Under the pieces are notes generated by a model. It saw only the letters and a list, made by a program, of their open reading frames with translations, did no database searches and was not told where the DNA came from. A stretch of DNA of 64,000 bases, taken from assembly GCF_000518765.1 (NCBI RefSeq), contig NZ_KI912494.1:45649-109648 (forward strand), in the 5' to 3' direction. Each line of letters begins with the position of its first letter. Position 1 is the first letter of the stretch. This DNA comes from Ruminococcus flavefaciens ATCC 19208. GTDB lineage: Bacteria; Bacillota; Clostridia; Oscillospirales; Ruminococcaceae. The position numbers were made by a program, and so were the translations under genes. This document shows positions 17,351 to 25,410 of this stretch, one piece after another.

Positions 17351-18187
17351 TTAACACTCCTTCATAAGCTCATTGATAACATCATCATCTACAGCGTAGG
17401 TATGCTCTTCAGCAGGGAATACACCTGATTTTGTCTCGCTTATATAGTCCGAGATGCCCTGTCGCATAAGTACGCCGACCTCTGCGAAACGCTTCACGAA
17501 TTTTGCTGTATGTCCTGTGTTGAGTCCCAGCATATCCTGATATACCAGCACCTGACCGTCACAGCCGTTTCCTGCACCGATACCGATAGTGGGAATGAAC
17601 AGCTTCTTTGTGATGATATCTGCAAGCTTTGCAGGTATACCCTCAAGCACTACTGCGCAGGCACCTGCCTCCTGTATCATCAGTGCGTCGTCGATGAGTT
17701 TCTTTGCTTTGTCAAGGCTTTTGCCCTGTACCTTGAAGCCGCCGAATGCGTTTACTGACTGGGGAGTGAGTCCGAGATGAGCCACAACAGGGATAGACGC
17801 GTTTACGATAGCTCTTATCCGGTCGCAGACTTCTGCGCCGCCTTCAAGCTTTACCGCATTTGCACCGCCCTCTTTGATGAGCCGTCCTGCATTTACAACA
17901 GCTTCCTGAACGCTTACCTGATATGACATGAATGGCATATCAGCTACGATGAATGCGTTTTCTGCTCCTCTTGAAACTGCGGCAGTATGATGTATCATAT
18001 CCTCCATAGTTACAGGTAAGGTGTTCTCATAGCCGAGCATCACCATGCCGAGAGAGTCGCCGATGAGTATTGCATTTACGCCGCACTCGTCGATTATCTT
18101 CGCTGTTGTGTAGTCGTAAGCAGTAAGCATCGTGATCTTGTCACCTGATTGCTTCTGCTTCAGAAGGGTTGAAACAGTGTTCTTCAT
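17351..18187 (-). CDS. panB: 3-methyl-2-oxobutanoate hydroxymethyltransferase
   Basis: A 278-residue TIM-barrel enzyme that makes ketopantoate from 2-oxoisovalerate and methylene-tetrahydrofolate. Motifs: [25 protein letters not shown] with the metal-binding Asp, [17 protein letters not shown] and [15 protein letters not shown]. The ATG at 18187 was preferred to an in-frame TTG two codons upstream because AAGGAG is 10 nt from the ATG and only 4 from the TTG. First gene of the panBCD operon. Confidence 0.96.
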   Translation of the reverse strand: MKNTVSTLLKQKQSGDKITMLTAYDYTTAKIIDECGVNAILIGDSLGMVMLGYENTLPVTMEDMIHHTAAVSRGAENAFIVADMPFMSYQVSVQEAVVNAGRLIKEGGANAVKLEGGAEVCDRIRAIVNASIPVVAHLGLTPQSVNAFGGFKVQGKSLDKAKKLIDDALMIQEAGACAVVLEGIPAKLADIITKKLFIPTIGIGAGNGCDGQVLVYQDMLGLNTGHTAKFVKRFAEVGVLMRQGISDYISETKSGVFPAEEHTYAVDDDVINELMKEC

Positions 18188-18313
18188 ATTCAATTTTCTC
18201 CTTAAAAGATGTTACCTTTCCGAGTTCTCGGATAAGATACAAGGGTATTATAGCAGTGAAATGTGAAAAGCGTGTGAATACACGATATTCCGCGAAAAAA
18301 TCATTGATAAATA

Positions 18314-18341
18314 CAAACGCCTCCCACTTGGGAGGCGTAAA
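18314..18341 (-). terminator. Hairpin after the U32-like gene
   Basis: ACGCCTCCCA and TGGGAGGCGT form a 10-bp stem, downstream of the gene ending at 18362. The following T run is poor (TTTGTATTT), so termination strength is uncertain. Confidence 0.55.
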
Positions 18342-18361
18342 ACTGTAATAATTTACTGTTA

Positions 18362-19324
18362 TCAGCTGTGATCTGGTATGATTATAGCTCCGTTGAGGCT
18401 GAGGTTGCGCAGGAAGGTAAGTCTTGCCTTTTCGATACATTCGGGCTTTACCATGTAATAGAGGTAGTGCTCCATAAGGTTGAACATATCGAAGGTACGT
18501 CCCTCTATCTTGAACTGATTGAAGCCCATAGGAACGTATTTGTTCCAGATATCATCGGGAGTGATGTGTGTGCTCAGATCCTTGATATCAAAGAGACTTC
18601 TGTGCTCACACTTACATTCAAATATTGCCTTTGCTTCGGGGTGGTCTGCTGCAAATTTATTTGAGTCAAATGGTACATTTGGGTACTTCCTTACGTGATT
18701 TGCATATGCTATCTGCTCTGTACCTATGGTCTGATAGTGGAGAGAACGGTTTACGCAGCCCGGATTACAACAGGCATTTACAAGTATCTCGCACTTTTCC
18801 TTGTTCGGTATCTTTTCAAGGATATCGAACTTGTTGTTAAGGTCGTAGTCTATGACAACTATGTGATAATCCTTACAGACTTCCTCGTAAAGAGTATTGG
18901 GATCGGTGATACGCTTGCAGGTAGAGCTTGTCAGCTTGAAATTAGGGTAGTTCTTTCTTATGTAGTCCTCAAGTATGGGTGACATAACGATACATTCATT
19001 AAGTCCGTTATCTGCGATATGCATTACCATGTTGCAGAATTCATCACTGAGATGCTTCTTTTCAAGCATTGGATTTGTAAATGTAAAACGGAGCGGTATG
19101 CCTTTCTTGTTGAAATAGTTTGTAACGCCCTTTACGAAGTCCTTATGGCACATACCGTGCATAACTCTGCCGCCGTTCCACATTGACGGTGGGAATACAC
19201 CGTATATTGAAGCTACTTCAACTCCCTCACGGAAAAACTCTGGACTGTTCTCCATCATTGTGAGAAAAACTGAATTGAATTTAAAAAGGCGTGCAAAATC
19301 AGGCAGATGAAATCTTACTTTCAC
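18362..19324 (-). CDS. U32-peptidase-like protein with Cys clusters
   Basis: A 320-residue cytoplasmic protein. The clustered cysteines in VNACCNPGCVNRSLHYQ and FECKCEHRSLFD resemble the [4Fe-4S]-binding pattern of U32/UbiU-UbiV-type proteins, and the N-terminal part looks like an alpha/beta barrel. U32 members act in RNA and quinone hydroxylation or as collagenases; I cannot tell which applies. The GTG start is supported by AAGGAGG 7 nt upstream. It precedes the pan operon in the same direction, with a hairpin between. Confidence 0.55.
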   Translation of the reverse strand: MKVRFHLPDFARLFKFNSVFLTMMENSPEFFREGVEVASIYGVFPPSMWNGGRVMHGMCHKDFVKGVTNYFNKKGIPLRFTFTNPMLEKKHLSDEFCNMVMHIADNGLNECIVMSPILEDYIRKNYPNFKLTSSTCKRITDPNTLYEEVCKDYHIVVIDYDLNNKFDILEKIPNKEKCEILVNACCNPGCVNRSLHYQTIGTEQIAYANHVRKYPNVPFDSNKFAADHPEAKAIFECKCEHRSLFDIKDLSTHITPDDIWNKYVPMGFNQFKIEGRTFDMFNLMEHYLYYMVKPECIEKARLTFLRNLSLNGAIIIPDHS

Positions 19325-19428
19325 TGTATTACCTCCTTGTGTCAGCCATTTGGCTGTCTTTATCTATCGAGTAATTATATTATAACATAATTCTGCTAAA
19401 AAAGCAACAGAGGAAGTAAAGTTGAGAA

Positions 19429-19560
19429 TGTAGGGAACGTCGCCCACGGCGTTCCGAAAAAACGATGCAAGTAACATGAATGTGGTGTAGGGGCTGCCTG
19501 TGGCAGTCCGCAAGTAATAGCGATCGTAGGGGACGGCGTCCTCGACGTCCCGTGCAACTG
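19429..19560. repeat. Cluster of GTAGGGG-family repeats
   Basis: Three modules start TGTAGGGAAC (19429), TGTAGGGGCT (19486) and GTAGGGGACG (19526), each with a short palindrome (for example GACGGCGTC / GACGTCC). The spacer around 19464 (ACGATGCAAGTAACATGAA) matches the spacer inside the 77-bp element at 15904. The 19325-19804 gap otherwise holds only the terminator at 19634 and no gene. Confidence 0.5.
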
Positions 19561-19633
19561 TCGGGAATAAATTCCGCTCGCCTGTGTAACTTAAAAAATA
19601 CGTATGCGGAGAAGGGGGCAGCGTCACGCTGCA

Positions 19634-19670
19634 AAAAAACACCTCAGGAAAGTGATCCTGAGGTGTTCTT
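19634..19670 (-). terminator. Intrinsic terminator of the Pro-rich protein gene
   Basis: AACACCTCAGGA and TCCTGAGGTGTT, 6-nt loop, followed on the minus strand by seven T. Confidence 0.85.
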
Positions 19671-19804
19671 TTGATTATTCCTTTTGCTGTACCTTACCGT
19701 AAATACAGCATTCAAGAGTAAATGGGGATAGGGGATTGGATAGAAAACCATCTGTCCTATGGGGAATCTATATGATAGAGAGGACAGTTTTATTTAATCA
19801 GCAA

Positions 19805-20533
19805 TTATTCGCTGATCTCAGCGTCAGTTGTAGCCTCAGCCTCTGTTGTTGTCTCAGCAGCAGCAGCCTTCTCAGCAGCTTCGCGGAGGTGTGGAGGCAT
19901 TGGAGGCTCTGGCTTCTCGCCGTCCTTAGGTCCTACAGGAGGAGCTGGTGGCTCTGGCTTTTCGCCATCCTCAGGAGCTACAGGAGGTGCCGGTGGCTCT
20001 GGCTTCTCGCCATCTTCGAGCTCAGCAGGAGCTACAGGCGGAGCAGGTGGCTCAGGCTTCTCACCGTCTTCAAGCTCAGCAGGAGCTACAGGCGGTACAG
20101 GTGGCTCTGGCTTCTCAACTTCTTCCTTAACAGGCTTTGTGAAGTCAACGTGAACCTTTACCTTTTCGATCTTGTCCCAGTTTTCCTTGAGAGTATCTGT
20201 GATAACATCATACTTCTCAACGTTGATGAGATCCTTGATGTTGTTGAAGAACTCTGTAACATCGAGATCTACAGGACCGAGTGGCTTTTCAGCCTCTACA
20301 GGTGCAATTACAACTGCCTCAGCTGTTGTCTCTTCAGTTGCCTCTGTCTCTTCATTAGCTTCCTCAGCTACAGCAGTAGTCTCTTCAACAGCTTCTGCTG
20401 TTGTCTCTTCTACTACTACCTCATCAGTAGTTTTTGCTTCCGGTGATGCTGTTGCTGCATATACAGTTACGCCTGTTGCTAATGAAAGAACAGAAACAGC
20501 TGCGATTGCGGAAAAGATTTTCTTGTTTCTCAT
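19805..20533 (-). CDS. Secreted Pro-rich repeat protein of the SigI locus
   Basis: A 242-residue exported protein: signal peptide (about 1-28, ending VYAATA), a Thr/Glu/Val-rich segment, a short folded-looking part near 85-125 (LDVTEFFNNIKDLINV), and a Pro-rich repeat with five units of about 15-18 residues built on DGEKPEPPAPPVAP. No anchor or catalytic motif is visible. The RsgI-type protein encoded upstream has a similar Pro-rich outer tail, and both this gene and sigI carry the same ACCCC-N18-CGTAA element, so it is probably a SigI-controlled wall-associated protein. Confidence 0.75.
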   Translation of the reverse strand: MRNKKIFSAIAAVSVLSLATGVTVYAATASPEAKTTDEVVVEETTAEAVEETTAVAEEANEETEATEETTAEAVVIAPVEAEKPLGPVDLDVTEFFNNIKDLINVEKYDVITDTLKENWDKIEKVKVHVDFTKPVKEEVEKPEPPVPPVAPAELEDGEKPEPPAPPVAPAELEDGEKPEPPAPPVAPEDGEKPEPPAPPVGPKDGEKPEPPMPPHLREAAEKAAAAETTTEAEATTDAEISE

Positions 20534-20615
20534 TGTGGGTTACTCCTTTACAATTTAATTATTTTTAACTCCGTGCCGGGAGTTTAAAAGCTTTGTTTTG
20601 CTTTACATAAACAGA

Positions 20616-20647
20616 TTACGAAGTGGGATACAAAAAAAAGGGGTATT
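20616..20647 (-). promoter_or_regulatory. Predicted SigI promoter of the Pro-rich protein gene
   Basis: On the minus strand AATACCCCT, then 18 nt, then CGTAA (20616-20620). The identical arrangement precedes sigI at 22740-22770. SigI promoters in Bacillus and Clostridium thermocellum are known for a C-rich -35 and a CGWA-like -10. It ends about 80 nt before the start codon. Confidence 0.65.
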
Positions 20648-20750
20648 ACGGAAATTTTTTTCAAAAAAAATTCAAAGTTCTGTAATATCTCGGTATATAG
20701 CTTAAAAAACGTGATAATATTTTTTTGAGAAGTAGATTTTTTAGTAGATT

Positions 20751-20776
20751 GTGATTAGTTGTTAGTTATTAGTTAG
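20751..20776 (+). repeat. TTAGTTGTTAGT repeat, left copy
   Basis: GTGATTAGTTGTTAGTTATT-AGTTAG. A copy in opposite orientation (about 22 of 26 identical) is at 22805-22830, so the two bracket sigI-rsgI. The surrounding 20534-20882 gap holds this, the SigI-type promoter and the rsgI terminator. Confidence 0.5.
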
Positions 20777-20815
20777 AAGTGATGTGATACATTTCCTTAT
20801 GATTTTATAATGTAT

Positions 20816-20861
20816 AAAAAAGCTCCCGAAGTGATCGGTGGATCAATTCGGGAACTTTTTA
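20816..20861 (-). terminator. Intrinsic terminator of sigI-rsgI
   Basis: AAGTTCCCGAATTGATC and the opposing GATCACTTCGGGAGCTT pair around a short loop, followed on the minus strand by six T. Confidence 0.75.
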
Positions 20862-20882
20862 TTTATATATATTCATGTTTTC

Positions 20883-21992
20883 TTACGGGGTTATTGGCGG
20901 CTTAGGCGGGAGCTCCGCTTCCGGAGAGGGTGGTTCGGGAGCAGGAGTATCTGCCTTTGGAGTTTCAGCCGCTGTTAAGGATTCTTCCTCCTGTTTTGCT
21001 TCGGGCAGGAGCATTACAGGATTTATACCACTGAAGCTTATTCGCAGGTCTTTATCTGTTTCAGCGGATAGCTTTTCGTGAATCTCATGTTCAGGGTGTG
21101 GGAGCTCGCTCTCGTTTGGGAGAGCAGGCTTTGCAGGCTCAGCAGGAGTCTCAGGCTTCGGTGCCTCGTTTTTGCCTGCATCGGGAGCCTTTGGAGGCTC
21201 GGGTTCTGGTGCAGGAGGAGCAGGTGTGTCTGACTTGCTGTTGTCAGTCTTTGGAGGCTGTACAGCAGGTGGTGCAGGAGGATCTGCAGGAGCAGGAGGT
21301 GTGACTGCTGTCTGAGCTGACTTTTCAGGTGTATCTATTTTATCTGTATCCTTTATATCAGGCTTCTTTTCAGTTTCAGGCTTAGGCGGATCAGGCTTCT
21401 TGACAGCTTCTGTGGGTTTTGTATTCTTTTTCAGGCTGTCTATACCGTGTACCTCTACCTTCATATCGGTGATACCATTTTCAAGGTCTGACTTTATGCT
21501 GCGGTAATCATCGGAATTATCAGACGAAATATATACATCTATGGTATCTCCGTCTGAGATATAGCCTTTTTCCTTTTCAAGCTCTATTATCTCATTTGCA
21601 ACTGTAAGTTTATCCTTGCCTTTGCCGTCGTAGTCTTTAAGTATGTCTTTTCCCATTTCGCTGTCGGTGATGATATGTAATACCTTGCCCTTCTTGTTTA
21701 CTTCCATCCTGATATTTGCATCAGATGAGATAAGTACAGTCGAATGAGGCTTCAGGTTGCGTGAATAATATATCGAGCCGGCAGAAGCGAAGATGACAAG
21801 ACAAGCTGCGGCAGCAATGAATTTTCCTGCGGTGAATGATATTCTTCTTGCCGTATGTTCTTCGTTCATAATGATCGGATCTGTGACGGACTGTCCAATC
21901 TCATAGTGCATATTGGCAGCGTTTACAAAACGTGATTCTTCGTCCATAAGAACTGCGTAACCTTCATGACATTCCATAACTATATATTTCAT
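20883..21992 (-). CDS. rsgI: RsgI-type membrane anti-sigma factor with Pro-rich outer tail
   Basis: A 369-residue single-pass protein overlapping sigI by 4 bp. Residues 1-50 form the small cytoplasmic RsgI-N domain (YIVMECHEGYAVLMDEESRFV...IGQSV), about 57-76 the membrane span, about 82-190 the conserved outer domain (TVLISSDANIRMEVNKKGKVL), then a long Pro-rich tail with PAPADPPAPPAVQPPK-type sequence. Clostridium thermocellum RsgI proteins carry CBMs or glycosidases in that place; here there is only the Pro-rich tail. The usual Asn-Pro pair in the DINPS segment next to the membrane is replaced by Asn-Ile (Asn93-Ile94), so autoproteolysis as described for other RsgI proteins may not occur. 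Confidence 0.85.
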   Translation of the reverse strand: MKYIVMECHEGYAVLMDEESRFVNAANMHYEIGQSVTDPIIMNEEHTARRISFTAGKFIAAAACLVIFASAGSIYYSRNLKPHSTVLISSDANIRMEVNKKGKVLHIITDSEMGKDILKDYDGKGKDKLTVANEIIELEKEKGYISDGDTIDVYISSDNSDDYRSIKSDLENGITDMKVEVHGIDSLKKNTKPTEAVKKPDPPKPETEKKPDIKDTDKIDTPEKSAQTAVTPPAPADPPAPPAVQPPKTDNSKSDTPAPPAPEPEPPKAPDAGKNEAPKPETPAEPAKPALPNESELPHPEHEIHEKLSAETDKDLRISFSGINPVMLLPEAKQEEESLTAAETPKADTPAPEPPSPEAELPPKPPITP

Positions 21993-22711
21993 ACTTTTTC
22001 ACCACCTTTGAGTACCTGCATGATGTGTCCGCGCATTATCTCATAGCCGTTTGTACATATGAGCAGTACAGCTACAAGATATCTTCTGTGCCTTTCGAGT
22101 GATTTCCTTTCCACATCTGCTCCCTCTGCTATCTTTGCAAGGGGAACACGTTTCGTTCTCAGAAAATCCTCGAGAATATCGGGGTTGTTTCTGGCGTATG
22201 CAACGGCTTTCTTGCATATTTCAAGAGTGCGCCGCTGACGGGGAGAGTTTTCAGCAACATCGGTCATGGATACACCGAAGTCGTTCATCTGTGCAGAAAG
22301 CTCTTCTATTTCTTGTTTGGTCGCCTCGCGAATCTCATTTTCTTCGTAGTCGTCGTGCTCATCGCGAATTGTATCCTTCAGGTCTGTTTTTTCGTCATCA
22401 GAAACGTCAAGCGAGATCTGTCCTTTATTACGTTTTTCTTTTCTGTAGTTGTCGATCAGGCGGTTCTTTATCTGCAATGCTGCAAATTTAAGGAAAGAGC
22501 CGCGAAGCTTTGAATAATTCTTTATAGCTTCATAAAATGCGAACATAGCTATACTTAACTCGTCATCGCTCTGTTCGGGCGGACGATTGAGGAATTTTGC
22601 GGTTTCTGATTTTATAAACGGCATATAATCTGAGATAAGTTCGTCTGCCGCGTGGCTGTCTTCTTTTGCCTTGTAGACCCGGGATATGATTTGATGCGCA
22701 TCAAAATTCAT
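21989..22711 (-). CDS. sigI: RNA polymerase sigma factor SigI
   Basis: A 240-residue SigI-group sigma factor: region 2-like ELISDYMPFIKSETAKF, then EQSDDELSIAMFAFYEAI and KFAALQIKNRLIDNYRKE; C-terminal KRVPLAKIAEGADVERKSLERHRRYLVAVLLI, the SigI-specific helix-turn-helix, and GYEIMRGHI. The ATG at 22711 follows GGGGGTGG; upstream in-frame TTG and GTG codons lie within or before that site. It overlaps rsgI by 4 bp. In clostridia SigI-RsgI pairs sense extracellular polysaccharide and switch cellulosome genes. A SigI-type promoter precedes it, suggesting autoregulation. Confidence 0.92.
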   Translation of the reverse strand: MNFDAHQIISRVYKAKEDSHAADELISDYMPFIKSETAKFLNRPPEQSDDELSIAMFAFYEAIKNYSKLRGSFLKFAALQIKNRLIDNYRKEKRNKGQISLDVSDDEKTDLKDTIRDEHDDYEENEIREATKQEIEELSAQMNDFGVSMTDVAENSPRQRRTLEICKKAVAYARNNPDILEDFLRTKRVPLAKIAEGADVERKSLERHRRYLVAVLLICTNGYEIMRGHIMQVLKGGEKV

Positions 22712-22739
22712 ATTTGCCACCCCCAATATTACTTATAGT

Positions 22740-22770
22740 TTACGCATTGATAATTTGAAAAACGGGGTAT
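22740..22770 (-). promoter_or_regulatory. Predicted autoregulatory SigI promoter
   Basis: On the minus strand ATACCCCG (22763-22770), 18 nt, CGTAA (22740-22744), ending 28 nt before the sigI ATG. It shares ATACCCC, the 18-nt spacing and CGTAA with the element at 20616-20647. Confidence 0.68.
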
Positions 22771-22804
22771 TTGCGAAAAAAGTTTTTATTTGTTAGTGCA
22801 TAGT

Positions 22805-22830
22805 ATAACTAACCACTAACAACTGATCAC
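22805..22830 (-). repeat. TTAGTTGTTAGT repeat, right inverted copy
   Basis: On the minus strand GTGATCAGTTGTTAGTGGTT-AGTTAT, the inverted partner of 20751-20776. Confidence 0.5.
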
Positions 22831-22845
22831 TGTGTTTATTCTAAA

Positions 22846-22880
22846 ACAGCCATAAAGATGCGGTTGCTTCTTTATGGCTG
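22846..22880 (-). terminator. Intrinsic terminator of the acyl-CoA synthetase operon
   Basis: CAGCCATAAAGA and TCTTTATGGCTG form a 12-bp stem followed on the minus strand by TTTTAG. Confidence 0.8.
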
Positions 22881-22895
22881 CCTGAAAGTACATGA

Positions 22896-24572
22896 TTATT
22901 TCTGAACGTTTTCTTCGTCCTGATGACGTATCTGGGCACGTTTTATCTTGCCGCCGAGAGTCTTTGGCAGCTCCTTAACGTACTCGATAACACGAGGATA
23001 CTTGTATGGCGCAGTCTCACGCTTAACGTGATCCTGAAGCTCCTTTGTGAGCTCGGGCGAAGGAGTGTATCCCTCAGCAAGTACGACAGTTGCCTTTACT
23101 ACCTGTCCTCTGATTGGATCGGGAGCACCTGTGATAGCTGATTCAACTACAGCAGGGTGAGTGAGAAGTGCGCTCTCTACCTCGAATGGTCCGATACGGT
23201 AGCCCGAGCACTTGATAACATCGTCGTTTCTTCCTACGAACCAGTAATATCCCTTGGAGTCGCGCCATGCTACGTCGCCTGTATCGTAATTCTTTCCGCC
23301 GAGAACAGCCTCTGTGAGCTCGGGGTTCTTGTAGTAGCCGCAGAAGAGTCCTGTAGGACGTTCCTTGTCGATGTCGCATACCATGATGCTGCCCTCTTCA
23401 CCGTCCTCAGCCTCTGTTCCGTCAGCGCGGAGCAGGTGGATATTATAAAGAGGTGAAGGCTTTCCTGTTGAGCCCGGCTTAGGATCTATCCACGGGAAGT
23501 TTGCGATAAGTACAGTACCCTCTGTCTGACCGAAGCCCTCGCGCATCTTCTTGCCTGTGAGCTCATAGATACGGTTGAATACCTCAGGATTGAGAGGCTC
23601 ACCTGCGTTGCAGAAGTTCTGGATAGATGAAAGGTCGTACTTTGTCATATCCTCCTGAAGCATAAATCTGTACATTGTAGGAGGTGCGCAGAAAGTAGTC
23701 AGCTTGTAGTGGCTGATAACCTCAAGGATATCCTTTGCATTGAATCTGCCTGTGAAGTCATAAGCGAACTGAATAGCACCGCATATCCACTGTCCGTATA
23801 TCTTGCCCCAGCCGAATTTTGCCCAGCCTGAGTCGGAAATAGACATATGGAGCTTGTTTTCCTGTACCTGATGCCAGTATTTAGCGGTAACGATATGACC
23901 GAGAGGGTGTGCAAAGTTGTGACATACCATTTTGGGCATACCTGTTGAGCCCGATGTGAAGTATATCAGCATAGTATCGGTTACCTTTGTAGCTTCTTCG
24001 CCTGTAGGACGCTCAAATGTATCAGGGTACTTTGCAATCTCGTCCTCGAAATAGTCCCAGCCTTCACGCGGCTCTGCAACTGCTATCTTCTTGCGGAGAG
24101 TCTTTATCTCGGGAGCAGCTGCATCTATCTGTCCGCGGATATACTCGTCATCGCAGGCGATGATAGCTGATATCTCTGCCATATTTCCGCGGTATGAGAT
24201 ATCATGTGTGGTGAACAGAAGATTTCCCGGGATAAGGATAACGCCAAGCTTGTGAAGTGCAGTAGCTATTACCCAGTATTCCCAGCGGCGGCGAAGTATC
24301 AGAAGGACAACATCGCCTTTTTTGAGCCCGAGACTTTTGAAATAGTGACAAGTCTGGTTCGAGAGCTTGGAAATATCTGTAAATGTAAAGGTGCGCTCCT
24401 GTTTATCGTGGCTGAGCCAGATGAGAGCCTTCTTTTCAGGCTCCTGCTTAGCCCATTCGTCAACGATATCCCAGCCGAAATTGAAGTCTTCGGGAACATT
24501 AACGCGGTAATTTTCCTTGAAATCCTCGTAAGAATCAAATTCTATACGGGGAAGGTAGCGGTCTAAAAGCAT
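22896..24572 (-). CDS. AMP-forming acyl-CoA synthetase (medium-chain/ACSM-like)
   Basis: A 558-residue ANL-superfamily ligase. Motifs in order: LIYFTSGSTGMPKMV (ATP loop), FGQTEGTVLIANFPW, YDTGDVAWRDSKGYYWFVGRNDDVIKCSGYRIGP (hinge and adenylate binding; quoted as adjoining pieces YDTGDVAWRD and VGRNDDVIKCSGYRIGP), and a C-terminal LPKTLGGKIKR with the catalytic Lys. The order and length fit acyl-CoA synthetases for short or medium-chain or branched acids. It is downstream of an XRE-cupin gene (41-nt gap), a pairing common in Clostridia and probably autoregulatory. The actual acid substrate is not evident. Confidence 0.88.
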   Translation of the reverse strand: MLLDRYLPRIEFDSYEDFKENYRVNVPEDFNFGWDIVDEWAKQEPEKKALIWLSHDKQERTFTFTDISKLSNQTCHYFKSLGLKKGDVVLLILRRRWEYWVIATALHKLGVILIPGNLLFTTHDISYRGNMAEISAIIACDDEYIRGQIDAAAPEIKTLRKKIAVAEPREGWDYFEDEIAKYPDTFERPTGEEATKVTDTMLIYFTSGSTGMPKMVCHNFAHPLGHIVTAKYWHQVQENKLHMSISDSGWAKFGWGKIYGQWICGAIQFAYDFTGRFNAKDILEVISHYKLTTFCAPPTMYRFMLQEDMTKYDLSSIQNFCNAGEPLNPEVFNRIYELTGKKMREGFGQTEGTVLIANFPWIDPKPGSTGKPSPLYNIHLLRADGTEAEDGEEGSIMVCDIDKERPTGLFCGYYKNPELTEAVLGGKNYDTGDVAWRDSKGYYWFVGRNDDVIKCSGYRIGPFEVESALLTHPAVVESAITGAPDPIRGQVVKATVVLAEGYTPSPELTKELQDHVKRETAPYKYPRVIEYVKELPKTLGGKIKRAQIRHQDEENVQK

Positions 24573-24613
24573 GATAATAAATACTCCTTTTTATGTAAGC
24601 GTAATACAGCCGA

Positions 24614-25159
24614 TCATTCGGCAATAACGGTAAGAAATCTTGCTTTGCTGTCTCCGACGCAGCGCTGTCCGTGAAGGTATGTAGGGTTGAAGTAAATAGA
24701 GTCGCCCTCGTTAAGGATTATCTCCTGATCTTCAAACGTGACGGCTATAGTGCCCTTGAGCACAAGATTGAATTCCTGTCCCGAATGAGAAACCAGCTTT
24801 GCAGGTTCATCGGAAGGCTCAAGAGTTACGAGAAGAGGCTGCATTACCTTATCTGCATAGCGGAAAGCAAGATCCTTGAAGCGGTATCCCTCGTAACGGC
24901 TTATACTTCTGCCCTTGCCGCGGCGGACGACGTGGAATGTGTCGATACGGCTTGGTTCGCCTGTGACCAGTTCATTGAAGTCCACTCCGAACTTGTTTGC
25001 GATCTCATAGATGACGCTTATGGGAAAATCACCATTTTCTTCATAGCCTGCATACTGCTCTGTAGTAAGTCCCAGCTCCTTTGCAAGCTTTTCCTGTGTG
25101 TAGTCACATATCTCGCGGAGCTCGCGGATACGTGCGGTGATCTCATTGATAGGTTCCAT
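24614..25159 (-). CDS. XRE-family regulator with cupin domain
   Basis: A 181-residue regulator. Residues about 8-62 are a helix-turn-helix of the XRE/Cro type (IRELREICDYTQEKLAKELG...EQYAGYEENG), and about 105-181 a cupin barrel (VSHSGQEFNLVLKGTIAV, NEGDSIYFNPTYLHGQRCVG). Cupins in such regulators bind a small effector, here perhaps an acid or CoA ester handled by the synthetase encoded next. The ATG at 25159 is supported by AAGGAGG 7 nt upstream. Confidence 0.88.
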   Translation of the reverse strand: MEPINEITARIRELREICDYTQEKLAKELGLTTEQYAGYEENGDFPISVIYEIANKFGVDFNELVTGEPSRIDTFHVVRRGKGRSISRYEGYRFKDLAFRYADKVMQPLLVTLEPSDEPAKLVSHSGQEFNLVLKGTIAVTFEDQEIILNEGDSIYFNPTYLHGQRCVGDSKARFLTVIAE

Positions 25160-25353
25160 AGCGTGACCTCCTTTGGAATAATTATTAACAGCAGATAGCT
25201 GATCATCCTGCCTCATGGAAGAAGTTTTATGCTTTTCATGCATTTTTATGTTAAAATCAGACAATCAGTTTTTATTCTGTGTATGTAACTTTTATTATAC
25301 CATTTTTTGTAAAGGCTTGTCAAGGTTTTGCACTTAGTAATCAGGCGATACTG

Positions 25354-25390
25354 CAAAAAAATACTTCCGTATTATGCGGAAGTATTTTCG
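25354..25390 (-). terminator. Intrinsic terminator of the metal ABC operon
   Basis: AATACTTCCG and CGGAAGTATT with a 7-nt loop, followed on the minus strand by seven T. Confidence 0.85.
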
Positions 25391-25410
25391 GTATATATGT
25401 TTTGTGAGCA

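Noticed and set aside
19736..20446. Plus-strand frame rich in Arg/Trp/Leu opposite the Pro-rich protein
   Set aside because: It mirrors the Pro-rich repeat codons, with no signal, ribosome site or family match.
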